Assembly (NCBI GenBank): GCA_021816845.1 | Contig: JAKAWT010000001.1 | Coordinates: forward strand, 186,001 to 250,000 | From: a bacterium | Lineage (GTDB): Bacteria; Patescibacteria; Dojkabacteria; JAKAPS01; JAJZLI01 | Length of the DNA: 64,000 nt | Reading direction: 5' to 3' | In this document: positions 1 through 7,671 of the stretch, piece by piece | Numbering within the stretch: the stretch's first letter is position 1 | Layout: each line of letters begins with the position of its first letter | Position numbers and translations under genes: made by a program | The notes under the pieces: model-generated | Told to the model about the DNA's origin: nothing | The model's database searches: none | The model's input: only the letters and a program-made list of their open reading frames with translations

Positions 1-74
1 TGTCTGATATAGGAATATCTTTATTCATAAGTAAAATTGATTATATAACATATGAATTATTTGACAATATATGA

Positions 75-80
75 TATAAT
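75..80 (+). promoter_or_regulatory. -10 hexamer of first sigma gene
   Basis: TATAAT ends 10 nt before the ATG at 91. It lies inside the longer open frame that begins at 52, so transcription probably starts near 87 and the ATG at 91 is the usable start. Confidence 0.55.
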
Positions 81-90
81 TATTGAGCTT

Positions 91-1206
91 ATGACAGAAC
101 CTCAGCCTACTCAAAAATCGATACAAAAATTGTTAAATATTGCTTTAGAAAAAGGATATTTATTAGAGTCAGATGTCCTAGGTGAAATCCCATATATTGA
201 AAATAATATTGATAATATCGATCTACTTTTTATTGAACTGGCAAAACAAAATTTGGAAATTATATATGAAGAAGATGACTATGAAGATAAGTCAAAAAAA
301 CCTGCAGTAGTTAAAAAAGAAGACATAACTCTTGAGGATAAAATTAAGATATTAAAAACCATACAATCTAATATTGATTCAGATCCAATCAGAGCATATC
401 TCCAGGAAATAGGTAAAATTCCTCTTCTAACAGGGAAAGAAGAAGTTACTCTCGCAAAAAGAATAAAAAGTGGAGATAAAGAAGCTACAGAATATTTAAC
501 TACAGCAAATTTAAGATTAGTTGTATCAATTGCCAAAAAATATTATAAGGGTGGAAGTTTAAGTTTGCTTGACCTCATTCAAGAAGGAAACATAGGACTA
601 ATGAGAGCTGTGGATAAATTTGATTATACAAGAGGTTATAAATTTTCAACTTATGCTACTTGGTGGATAAGACAAGCAATAACAAGAGCAATTGCTGATC
701 AAGAAAGAACAATTAGAATACCTGTACATATGATTGAAACTATACATCAACTTCAAAAAGTGAGAAGTACCCTCTCAATGAAACTACAAAGATCACCTTC
801 ATCTCAAGAATTAGCAAAGGAGATGGGAAAAACTGTTGATCAAGTTGAAGAAATCATAAAGATATCCCAGTACCCTACTTCACTATCAACACCAGTAGGA
901 GACGATGGCTCTGGATCAAGCACAATAGCAGATTTTATTGCAGATGAAGATAACCCACAACCAGAGGCAGTAGCATCAAAAGATTTTTTGAAAAATCAGA
1001 TCAGTGACGTTTTATCAGGTTTATCTGACAGAGAGAGAAAGGTTATTGAGTTGAGATTTGGTCTTCAAGATGGTGTAGCAAGGACGCTTGAGGAAGTTGG
1101 AAGAGAGTTTAAAGTAACAAGGGAAAGAATAAGACAGATTGAATCTAAAGCCTTAAAAAAATTAAATACTAAGGAAGTAAAACAAATTCTCCAAGATTAT
1201 ATATAA
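91..1206 (+). CDS. rpoD: Housekeeping sigma-70 factor RpoD
   Basis: Primary sigma subunit that directs RNA polymerase to -35/-10 promoters. About 371 residues. The N-terminus (residues ~8-60, with ALEKGYLLESDVL) resembles region 1.1. Region 1.2 (DPIRAYLQEIG) follows near residue 100, region 2 at ~138-210 with YATWWIRQAITRAIADQ, and region 4 at the C-terminus with TRERIRQIESKALKKL. The residues equivalent to E. coli Q437 and T440, which read the -10 element, are kept. An in-frame ATG at 52 would add 13 residues, but the -10 box at 75-80 lies between the two starts and region 1.1 homology begins after the second, so 91 is preferred. It heads a run of three sigma genes and is the only one with region 1.1, which marks it as the housekeeping copy. 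Confidence 0.93.
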   Translation: MTEPQPTQKSIQKLLNIALEKGYLLESDVLGEIPYIENNIDNIDLLFIELAKQNLEIIYEEDDYEDKSKKPAVVKKEDITLEDKIKILKTIQSNIDSDPIRAYLQEIGKIPLLTGKEEVTLAKRIKSGDKEATEYLTTANLRLVVSIAKKYYKGGSLSLLDLIQEGNIGLMRAVDKFDYTRGYKFSTYATWWIRQAITRAIADQERTIRIPVHMIETIHQLQKVRSTLSMKLQRSPSSQELAKEMGKTVDQVEEIIKISQYPTSLSTPVGDDGSGSSTIADFIADEDNPQPEAVASKDFLKNQISDVLSGLSDRERKVIELRFGLQDGVARTLEEVGREFKVTRERIRQIESKALKKLNTKEVKQILQDYI

Positions 1207-1253
1207 AAATCACCCTACACAATAATAAATACTGAAATTTGATAAATATGTAG

Positions 1254-1259
1254 TATAAT
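1254..1259 (+). promoter_or_regulatory. -10 hexamer of second sigma gene
   Basis: TATAAT in the 78-bp gap after rpoD, ending 25 nt before the ATG at 1285. This predicts a short leader of roughly 19 nt. No clear Shine-Dalgarno sequence follows it. Confidence 0.45.
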
Positions 1260-1284
1260 TACAGGATATTTAGATTATTAAATT

Positions 1285-2160
1285 ATGGAAGCTTTAAAAA
1301 CAGAATATTATAATTGCAATACTGAAGTTATTGTAGATCCTATGGTTGCATATCTGGAAGAAGTTCATACTATTCCATTACTTACAAGGGAGGATGAGGT
1401 GAGATTAGGGATAAGAATGGAAAAAGGAGATGCTAAAGCAGAAGAAGAATTAATAGTAGCTAATTTGAGATTAGTTATATATTATGCAAAAAAAGTATAC
1501 CAACCAGGAGGCCTAGATCTACTTGATTTAATTCAAGAAGGAAATTTAGGCCTTATTAAAGCTGTAAAAAAGTTTGACTATACAAGAGGATATAAATTTT
1601 CAACTTACTCCACTTGGTGGATAAAGCATTTTATTGAAAGAGCAGAATCACAATCTAGAACTGTTACGATCCCTCACAATATTATCATCTATAATAAAAG
1701 GATAAAAAGATTAAGAAATGATTTATCCCAAAACTTACAAAGAGAGCCTAAGCCAGAAGAGATAGCTGAAGAGATAGGTAAACCTTTACATGAAGTAGAA
1801 GATATTGTAATGATATCTAAAAACCCATTATCATTATCAACTACTATAAGGAATAGTGATGATTTAGAAGCTACAACTATAGCAGAGTTTATAACATCTA
1901 AAGATGATATACCTCCTGATGAAATAGCTGCACAAGATTTTCTAAAAGAGGAGATACAAAAATTATTAGCGAATTTATCAGACAGAGAAAGAAAAATAAT
2001 AGAACTGAGGTTTGGCTTCAATGATGGAATTGTAAGAACATTAGAAGAGGTTGGGAAAAAGTTTGGACGGACCAAAGAGAGAATAAGGCAAATTGAATGC
2101 AAAGTGTTAAAAGGGTTACAAACTAAAGAAGTATTACAAATATTACATGATTACATTTGA
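1285..2160 (+). CDS. Sigma-70 paralogue with altered region 2.4
   Basis: Group 2-like sigma factor of 291 residues without region 1.1. It begins at region 1.2 (DPMVAYLEEVHTIPLLT, near 18-34), then region 2 (DLIQEGNLGLIKAVKKFDYT) and region 4 (TKERIRQIECKVLKGL). In region 2.4 the sequence is YSTWWIKHFIERAESQS: His115 sits where E. coli sigma-70 has Q437, and Glu118 where it has T440. Both positions are kept in the two neighbouring paralogues. In region 4.2 the Arg equivalent to R584 is Lys. The frame is intact and the fold motifs are kept, so this looks like a functional factor with changed promoter choice. That last step is inference. The shared MEA start with the next gene suggests the two short paralogues arose by duplication. 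Confidence 0.9.
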   Translation: MEALKTEYYNCNTEVIVDPMVAYLEEVHTIPLLTREDEVRLGIRMEKGDAKAEEELIVANLRLVIYYAKKVYQPGGLDLLDLIQEGNLGLIKAVKKFDYTRGYKFSTYSTWWIKHFIERAESQSRTVTIPHNIIIYNKRIKRLRNDLSQNLQREPKPEEIAEEIGKPLHEVEDIVMISKNPLSLSTTIRNSDDLEATTIAEFITSKDDIPPDEIAAQDFLKEEIQKLLANLSDRERKIIELRFGFNDGIVRTLEEVGKKFGRTKERIRQIECKVLKGLQTKEVLQILHDYI

Positions 2161-2212
2161 ATATTGATCAATACTATGAGATTAAATATGATCAAAAATT
2201 TGTTTAAATATT

Positions 2213-3115
2213 ATGGAAGCCTTTAGAGAAGAGATAGGATACAATGAATTTGAAGATTATCTTGCTAATGAACCAGAATTAGATCCTGTAAAAATTTATC
2301 TACAAGAAATTAGTCAATTTCCACTACTAACTAAAGATGATGAAATAAGATTAGGCAAAAGAATAAAAAGTGATAATCCAGAAGACGTTGATCTGGCTAA
2401 AAAATCCTTAGCAGAATCCAATTTAAGATTAGTTGTATCTATTGCAAAAAAATACCATACAGATAGTTTGGATATTCTCGATATAATTCAGGAAGGGAAT
2501 ATGGGTTTAATCACTGCTGTAGAAAAATTTGATTATAGTCTTGGGTTTAAATTTTCAACTTACGCTACATGGTGGATTAAACAATCTATAACTAGAGCTA
2601 TAGCAGATAAAGATAGAACAATAAGAATACCTTCTCATGGTATAGATAAAATCAATAAGATTAGAAAAGTTAGAAATATTTTAACTACAGTATTAGGTAG
2701 ACAACCTTTAGAGGCCGAGATAGGTGAAGAAACTGGTATATTAGAGAGTAAAATCAAAGAAATTTATACATCATCTAGGCGTACAATATCTCTATCTACA
2801 CCAATCGGAGAAGATATAGAGTCTGAAACATTAGGTGATTTTATAGCAGATGAAAAAACAGAACCACCTGATATTAGTGCTCTAAAATTAATTTTAAAAT
2901 CCGAGCTTTCTGATATGTTATCAGGATTATCAAAGAGAGAAATTCAAATATTAAACATGAGATTAGGCTTAAATGATGGATATGAGAAAACATTAACTGA
3001 GGTGGCCAATATATTTAACATTTCTAGAGAAAGAGTCAGAAATATTGAATCAAATGCTCTAAAGAGATTAAGAACTCCGCAATTAGAATCATTATTAAAA
3101 TTAATGGTTCAATGA
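2213..3115 (+). CDS. Sigma-70 paralogue, third of tandem trio
   Basis: Sigma-70 family protein of 300 residues lacking region 1.1. Region 1.2 (LDPVKIYLQEISQFPLLT) lies near 23-40, region 2 (DIIQEGNMGLITAVEKFDYS; YATWWIKQSITRAIADKDRT) near 90-138, and region 4 ends in SRERVRNIESNALKRL. The -10-reading Gln124 and Thr127 are conserved, unlike in the preceding paralogue. In region 4.2 the Gln equivalent to Q589 is Asn, a mild change at a -35-contacting position. It follows the second sigma gene by 52 bp and starts with the same Met-Glu-Ala. It is likely an alternative sigma with near-standard -10 recognition. What conditions use it cannot be read from the sequence. Confidence 0.9.
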   Translation: MEAFREEIGYNEFEDYLANEPELDPVKIYLQEISQFPLLTKDDEIRLGKRIKSDNPEDVDLAKKSLAESNLRLVVSIAKKYHTDSLDILDIIQEGNMGLITAVEKFDYSLGFKFSTYATWWIKQSITRAIADKDRTIRIPSHGIDKINKIRKVRNILTTVLGRQPLEAEIGEETGILESKIKEIYTSSRRTISLSTPIGEDIESETLGDFIADEKTEPPDISALKLILKSELSDMLSGLSKREIQILNMRLGLNDGYEKTLTEVANIFNISRERVRNIESNALKRLRTPQLESLLKLMVQ

Positions 3116-3204
3116 AATTGATTTTGTTTACAAATATATTCTTATCCACTACTATAATATATGGACAATATGTCCAAAATATGATATATACAGATAGTTT
3201 AAAA

Positions 3205-3210
3205 TATTAT
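3205..3210 (+). promoter_or_regulatory. -10 hexamer for the 7TM/amidoligase unit
   Basis: TATTAT ends exactly 7 nt before the ATG at 3218, so the transcript would begin at or next to the start codon. No Shine-Dalgarno sequence is present. Confidence 0.55.
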
Positions 3211-3217
3211 AGGACGT

Positions 3218-3853
3218 ATGGAACAATTATCTTTGTTTTTAATACAATCTGGTATTAGTCAAAACACGCTATATATACTATTAGCCATACCTGTGGTAGC
3301 TCTATTTATAGTATTTATAAGACAAATCATAGGATTTGAAACATTTAATCTATATATCACCATACTCTCTATACTAGCTTTTTTCTCAACAGGTCTATTG
3401 TATGGTATATTTTTCGTTTTATACATACTGATTTTTGAAATTATATTAAAATATTTAATCAAGAATCTAACATTACATCATACAGCAAAAGAAGCTTTAA
3501 CTATATCTTTTATATCATTTGCAATAATAGGGGCTTTATATAGTGTTCATGTAATATTTAATTATCATCATAGTATTTCAATATATGCAATATTAATACT
3601 AATGTTACTTGGAGAATCTCTAGCCACAATGAAGATTAAAAAGGGAGAGAGACATGGTAACTATATATATATTCAAACCATAATTATTGGACTTTTGATA
3701 TATATGGCAGTTGGATCTTATGACTTTAGGACGACAATCATAAAATACCCAGTTTTATCACTTATTGCAATAATTTTTGATGTATACGTTGGAAGAGTGA
3801 CATCTTTAAGATTTACAGAACTGTTTAGATTTAGAAAATTAATCAAAGACTAA
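3218..3853 (+). CDS. 7TM protein of the transglutaminase-associated 7TM family
   Basis: Integral membrane protein of 211 residues with six to seven hydrophobic helices. The stretch with LLAIPVVALFIVFIRQIIGF and the following TGLLYG resemble the 7TM domain (7TM_transglut type) usually fused to an inactive transglutaminase and encoded beside an ATP-grasp ligase and a retropepsin-like protease. Here the soluble transglutaminase part is missing and only the membrane part is made. The next gene, the ATP-grasp/retropepsin fusion, starts 2 bp after this stop, so the two are surely co-transcribed. The role is unknown. A membrane platform or exporter for whatever the ligases build is the simplest inference. 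Confidence 0.7.
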   Translation: MEQLSLFLIQSGISQNTLYILLAIPVVALFIVFIRQIIGFETFNLYITILSILAFFSTGLLYGIFFVLYILIFEIILKYLIKNLTLHHTAKEALTISFISFAIIGALYSVHVIFNYHHSISIYAILILMLLGESLATMKIKKGERHGNYIYIQTIIIGLLIYMAVGSYDFRTTIIKYPVLSLIAIIFDVYVGRVTSLRFTELFRFRKLIKD

Positions 3854-3854
3854 T

Positions 3855-5240
3855 ATGATAGTTATATCAAAAGAAAAATCAAAAAAACTTTTGGGTATGA
3901 ATGCTAGAAATTTACTCTTTATTGACAAATCGGCTACAGCAATATCTAATTCAAAAATAAAATCAAAAAAAAGACTTAAGGATTTTAATATTCCTGTATC
4001 AAAAACTATTGCAACAATTAAAAATCTAGAAGAATTTGAAAATTTTGATTTTTCTAATCTACCTCTAAGTTTTGTACTAAAACCAAATAAAGGGTTAGGA
4101 GGTGAAGGTATAATTATTGTATATGGGAAAAAGAAGAAAAAAAGTATTGATGAAGAAGACTCTTGGATAATGCCTAATAAAGAAGTTATAACCTTAACAA
4201 AGTTAAAAAGTCATATTTTAGATATTCTGAATGGGAATTTTTCTATAAATTCAGGTAATGACACTGCACTATTTGAAGAAAGAGTAAAAGTAATTCCTTT
4301 ATTTTCAAAATTCACAAAACAAGGATTACCAGATATTAGAATTATAGTATACAGAAATATTCCGATAATGGCTGAATGTAGAATTCCAACAATAGAATCT
4401 AAAGGTAAGGCCAACCTTCACTCTGGAGGTGTTGGAGTTGGAATTGATATAGCAAATGGTGTAACTACAAATGCTATATTAAAAAATTCTTCTATAGAAA
4501 TTCATCCAGACACCGGAGAACGACTTAGTGGTATAAAAATACCTTACTGGAATAAGATATTAGAGATGTCTATACTATCATCCATAGCAATTAATGCAAA
4601 ATTTATTGGAGTTGATATTGCTATAGATAAAAATAATGGACCATTAATCTTAGAAGTAAATGCTAGACCTGGATTAGCTATACAAATTGCAAATAATGAT
4701 GGGTTGAAAGAAAGACTTCTATCTGTCTCAAAAATAAAGACAAAAAACCCTCAATCTTCAATAAGAATTGCTAAAGAAATATTTGGAGGAGAAATAGAAG
4801 AAGAGGTCTCAGAAATTACAGGAAAGATAATAATAGGAAAAAAAGTGAAAGTATTAATAGGGAGTATGAGAACTCCCATAGAGGCAAAAATAGATAGTGG
4901 TGCATACCGTTCTTCAATATCTGAAGATATCGCAAAAGAAATAGGATACAATAATGTGTTAGAGAAATTTAATAAAATAGATATTCCTTCAAACTTGAAT
5001 ATAGGGAATATTAAAATTAAAGAAGAAGAACTTACAAAGCGTTATCATATAAAACTAAAATCAATTAGATCTGTAAATGGATTTTCAATAAGACCAGTAA
5101 TAACTGCATCGCTAGAATTTTGTGACACAGATATAAATATAGAAACTGATTTTACAATTGCCCAAAGATCATATATGAGGTACCCTATAATAATAGGGAG
5201 GAAAGATCTTTCAAATTTTTTATTAGATGTAACAAAGTAA
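3855..5240 (+). CDS. ATP-grasp amidoligase fused to retropepsin-like protease
   Basis: Two-domain protein of 461 residues. Residues 1 to ~290 form an ATP-grasp ligase of the alpha-L-glutamate-ligase-related type. It has a nucleotide-binding lysine and glycine loop (FVLKPNKGLGGEGI), NLHSGGVGVGID, and the metal-binding ExNxRPG motif with Glu267 and Asn269. Residues ~320-461 match the RimB/ATP-dependent zinc protease fold: the aspartic-protease-like DSGA motif starts at Asp347, and YPIIIGRKDL lies near the end. In other bacteria these are usually separate genes. Such ligases join amino acids to a carboxylate through an acyl-phosphate, and the RimB-type domain is thought to process the product. 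Having maker and cutter in one chain suggests a regulated or edited modification. The substrate is unknown. Confidence 0.82.
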   Translation: MIVISKEKSKKLLGMNARNLLFIDKSATAISNSKIKSKKRLKDFNIPVSKTIATIKNLEEFENFDFSNLPLSFVLKPNKGLGGEGIIIVYGKKKKKSIDEEDSWIMPNKEVITLTKLKSHILDILNGNFSINSGNDTALFEERVKVIPLFSKFTKQGLPDIRIIVYRNIPIMAECRIPTIESKGKANLHSGGVGVGIDIANGVTTNAILKNSSIEIHPDTGERLSGIKIPYWNKILEMSILSSIAINAKFIGVDIAIDKNNGPLILEVNARPGLAIQIANNDGLKERLLSVSKIKTKNPQSSIRIAKEIFGGEIEEEVSEITGKIIIGKKVKVLIGSMRTPIEAKIDSGAYRSSISEDIAKEIGYNNVLEKFNKIDIPSNLNIGNIKIKEEELTKRYHIKLKSIRSVNGFSIRPVITASLEFCDTDINIETDFTIAQRSYMRYPIIIGRKDLSNFLLDVTK

Positions 5241-5372
5241 TCATAGATAGATTAAAAACTGTTAAGATTGAGAATTAAATGGTGAGAGATTAGTTTAAGT
5301 TAGGTACTCTAGTCCCTTTGTATTATAATGAACATAGTATAAATTAACTTATAACAAAATATAATGCTTGTT

Positions 5373-5378
5373 TAATAT
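5373..5378 (+). promoter_or_regulatory. -10 hexamer of first RimK-like gene
   Basis: TAATAT ends 7 nt before the ATG at 5386. It lies inside the 18-nt extension opened by an upstream TTG at 5368, which is why the ATG is taken as the start. Confidence 0.6.
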
Positions 5379-5385
5379 ATTAATT

Positions 5386-6279
5386 ATGAAAATTGCTATT
5401 TTATCAAGATCTAAAAGTATTGAAGTACTTTCTCTAAAAGAAGAGGGTGAAAAAGAAGGGCATTCTGTTGATATTATTGATCCCAAGAAATTAGTATTTA
5501 CTATTTTTAAAAATACTTTTGAAATATATACAGATACTGGAGTTAATATACTATCCTATGATGCATATATACCAAGGTACTTTGGTATTACAACTGGTAA
5601 ATATAGAAAAAATTCTAAAGGATTAGTCGTTAGGTATTTAACTGATCACAATAAAATTGTACTTGATAGTATTGAAGGTAAAAGATTTTCTCAAGAGGGT
5701 AAAATTTTCTCATTTTCTAAATATTTAGAATCAGGTTTGTCATTGATCCCAACTCTATACTTATATTCTCAAAATTTGGATAAATTGGATCAACTATTAA
5801 AAGAACATAACATCAGCTCTCCTTATATTTTAAAAGATATAAAAGGAGTTCAGGGGAAAAATATTTATAAAGTTAATTCCAAAGATGAAATTACAAATAT
5901 AATAAAAAAGAATGTCAATATTCATTTTATGATACAACCATTTATAGGAATAGAGCATGATTTAAGAATCCTTGTATTAGGGGATAAGATATTAGGTTGT
6001 ATGGATAAAATACATAAAAATAATGATTTTAAAGGAAATATAGCACAAGGTGCGATCGGAGTGCCTTTCAATATAACGAATGATATTATAAAAATATCAA
6101 ATATTGCAAGATTCAGAAATGGTGCTGATTTTTGTGGTGTTGATATTGCAATTACAAAAGATACTACCTACCTCCTGGAAGTAAATAGATCTCCACAATA
6201 CAAAGGTTTTATGAACGCTACTGGGATTAATGTATCCAAAGAAATAATTAAATATTTGGAATATTTATACGTATTATGA
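5386..6279 (+). CDS. RimK-like ATP-grasp amidoligase, copy 1
   Basis: ATP-grasp ligase of about 297 residues in the RimK/LysX group, which adds amino acids to a peptide or protein carboxylate. The N-terminal ~100 residues are the preATP-grasp domain (MKIAILSRS, HSVDIIDPKKL). The core has YILKDIKGVQGKNIYK (ATP lysine and glycine loop), HDLRILVLGDKILGCMDKI, the DFKGNIAQGA loop equivalent to RimK DFRSNLHRGG, and the metal-binding LLEVNRSPQ. It overlaps the next paralogue by 4 bp (ATGA), so the two are translated together. RimK itself modifies ribosomal protein S6. There is no rpsF nearby, and the upstream partner is a ligase/protease fusion, so a different target is likely. Confidence 0.85.
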   Translation: MKIAILSRSKSIEVLSLKEEGEKEGHSVDIIDPKKLVFTIFKNTFEIYTDTGVNILSYDAYIPRYFGITTGKYRKNSKGLVVRYLTDHNKIVLDSIEGKRFSQEGKIFSFSKYLESGLSLIPTLYLYSQNLDKLDQLLKEHNISSPYILKDIKGVQGKNIYKVNSKDEITNIIKKNVNIHFMIQPFIGIEHDLRILVLGDKILGCMDKIHKNNDFKGNIAQGAIGVPFNITNDIIKISNIARFRNGADFCGVDIAITKDTTYLLEVNRSPQYKGFMNATGINVSKEIIKYLEYLYVL

Positions 6280-7199
6280 GAATTTGTCTATTAACAAGAT
6301 CCAACCGAGGAAATGATATTAATAACTTTTTTTATGTAAAAGCTCTAAAAAATGCTTCACTTAAAAGAGGACATACATTTGATATAATTGATCCTGGTGA
6401 TTTGATCTATTATATACAAGAAGATAATCTTTTAATAAAAACTGGAAGCAATAAAAATATATTAGATTTTGATGTTTATATACCAAAGGTAGTCTTAATA
6501 AAAGAAGGTGTCAAAAGAATATCTGATAGGGGAATTCTTGTAAAATATCTCATTGACCATAATAAAATATTTTTTAACTTCACTGAAAGTTTTAGAAGTT
6601 CATCACGAAGCAAGATGTATGACTTTTTCAGACTTGCTAGTAATAATGTACCACTTATTCCTAGCATATATATAGAAGATAACAAAGATCTTGAGAGTGT
6701 GGATAAATATATAAAAAAGTTCAATTTCTCGTATCCTTTAATTCTAAAATCAAATAAAGGATTACAAGGGAAAAATCTTTTTTATACTACTACAAGGAAA
6801 GAAGTACACAATGTATTACAAAAATATAGAGACATATCATTTATTATACAACCATATTATGAAATCATGCATGATCTCAGAATCATTGTACTTAAAGGTA
6901 AGATTCTTGGCACTATGGATAAAATACACAAAAAGGATGATTTCAGAGGAAATATCGCCCAAGGAGCAATTGGGGTACCATATGATCTTGATAAGGCTGT
7001 ACAAAATATCGCTCTTAATGCAGCACAAGTTGATGGATCTGAATTTGTAGGTGTTGATATTGCAATTACAAATAAAGGACCTTTTGTACTTGAGGTCAAC
7101 AGAAACTTAGGGTTTCAAGGATTTTCCAAGTTTCTAAAAGTAGATACTGCAGGTATCATAGTAGAATATTTAGAATCACTTTATAATCATGCATTATAA
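6276..7199 (+). CDS. RimK-like ATP-grasp amidoligase, copy 2
   Basis: Second RimK-type ATP-grasp ligase, 307 residues, coupled to the first by a 4-bp ATGA overlap. Motifs run in the same order: LILKSNKGLQGKNLFY, HDLRIIVLKGKILGTMDKI, DFRGNIAQGAIG and FVLEVNRNLGFQGF. In the last motif the Pro/Gln of copy 1 (NRSPQ) is replaced by NRNLG, so the pocket near the metal site differs while the Glu and Asn ligands are kept. The two copies are clearly paralogous but well diverged, which fits two different acceptor or donor choices acting in sequence. Substrates cannot be told from the sequence. Confidence 0.85.
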   Translation: MRICLLTRSNRGNDINNFFYVKALKNASLKRGHTFDIIDPGDLIYYIQEDNLLIKTGSNKNILDFDVYIPKVVLIKEGVKRISDRGILVKYLIDHNKIFFNFTESFRSSSRSKMYDFFRLASNNVPLIPSIYIEDNKDLESVDKYIKKFNFSYPLILKSNKGLQGKNLFYTTTRKEVHNVLQKYRDISFIIQPYYEIMHDLRIIVLKGKILGTMDKIHKKDDFRGNIAQGAIGVPYDLDKAVQNIALNAAQVDGSEFVGVDIAITNKGPFVLEVNRNLGFQGFSKFLKVDTAGIIVEYLESLYNHAL

Positions 7200-7264
7200 A
7201 TACTTATATTCTACAAAGCATATTAAGAATATAAATAATCTATTATTTACAAGATAGTGCATAT

Positions 7265-7636
7265 ATGGAGAAAAAAAATATATCTAATCACAGAAGATCG
7301 ATAAAGAAAATAATATATGGATTTTTATTTTTTGTGATAGCATTCCTTCTGACTACTAATTTTCTTATAACACCAAAAAATGCACAAGGGAATATTATAA
7401 CTCTAAATATATATATTGTTATTTCAGAAATATTTTTTATATTATTTTTCTTTATAACCTTTTTTGTTTATCTAATAAAACCAAATACTAGAAATTTTAT
7501 AAAAAACTCAATAATAATACCTTTAACAATATCAATAATGATACTTTTGAGAGTTTTTGGTGAACTGGATATACTAATGATATTTGTCATCCCTATAACA
7601 GCAATAATACTTTATTTTTTAATCAGTATTATATAA
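7265..7636 (+). CDS. Small four-helix membrane protein
   Basis: Unrecognised protein of 123 residues. After a basic N-terminus (MEKKNISNHRRSIKK) it is almost wholly hydrophobic, with about four membrane helices. It stands alone between the amidoligase cluster and metG on the same strand. A weak -10-like GATAGT lies 6 nt before the ATG. Nothing indicates a function. Confidence 0.6.
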   Translation: MEKKNISNHRRSIKKIIYGFLFFVIAFLLTTNFLITPKNAQGNIITLNIYIVISEIFFILFFFITFFVYLIKPNTRNFIKNSIIIPLTISIMILLRVFGELDILMIFVIPITAIILYFLISII

Positions 7637-7655
7637 TAATATAATTCCACATATT

Positions 7656-7664
7656 TGATATAAT
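7656..7664 (+). promoter_or_regulatory. Extended -10 promoter of metG
   Basis: TGaTATAAT is a perfect extended -10. The hexamer (7659-7664) ends 7 nt before the ATG at 7672, predicting a leaderless metG transcript. Confidence 0.7.
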
Positions 7665-7671
7665 ACTCCTT

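Noticed and set aside
61..80. TTGACA at 61-66 with TATAAT at 75-80 as a full promoter
   Set aside because: The spacer is only 8 bp, far from the 16-18 bp needed, so only the -10 is kept.
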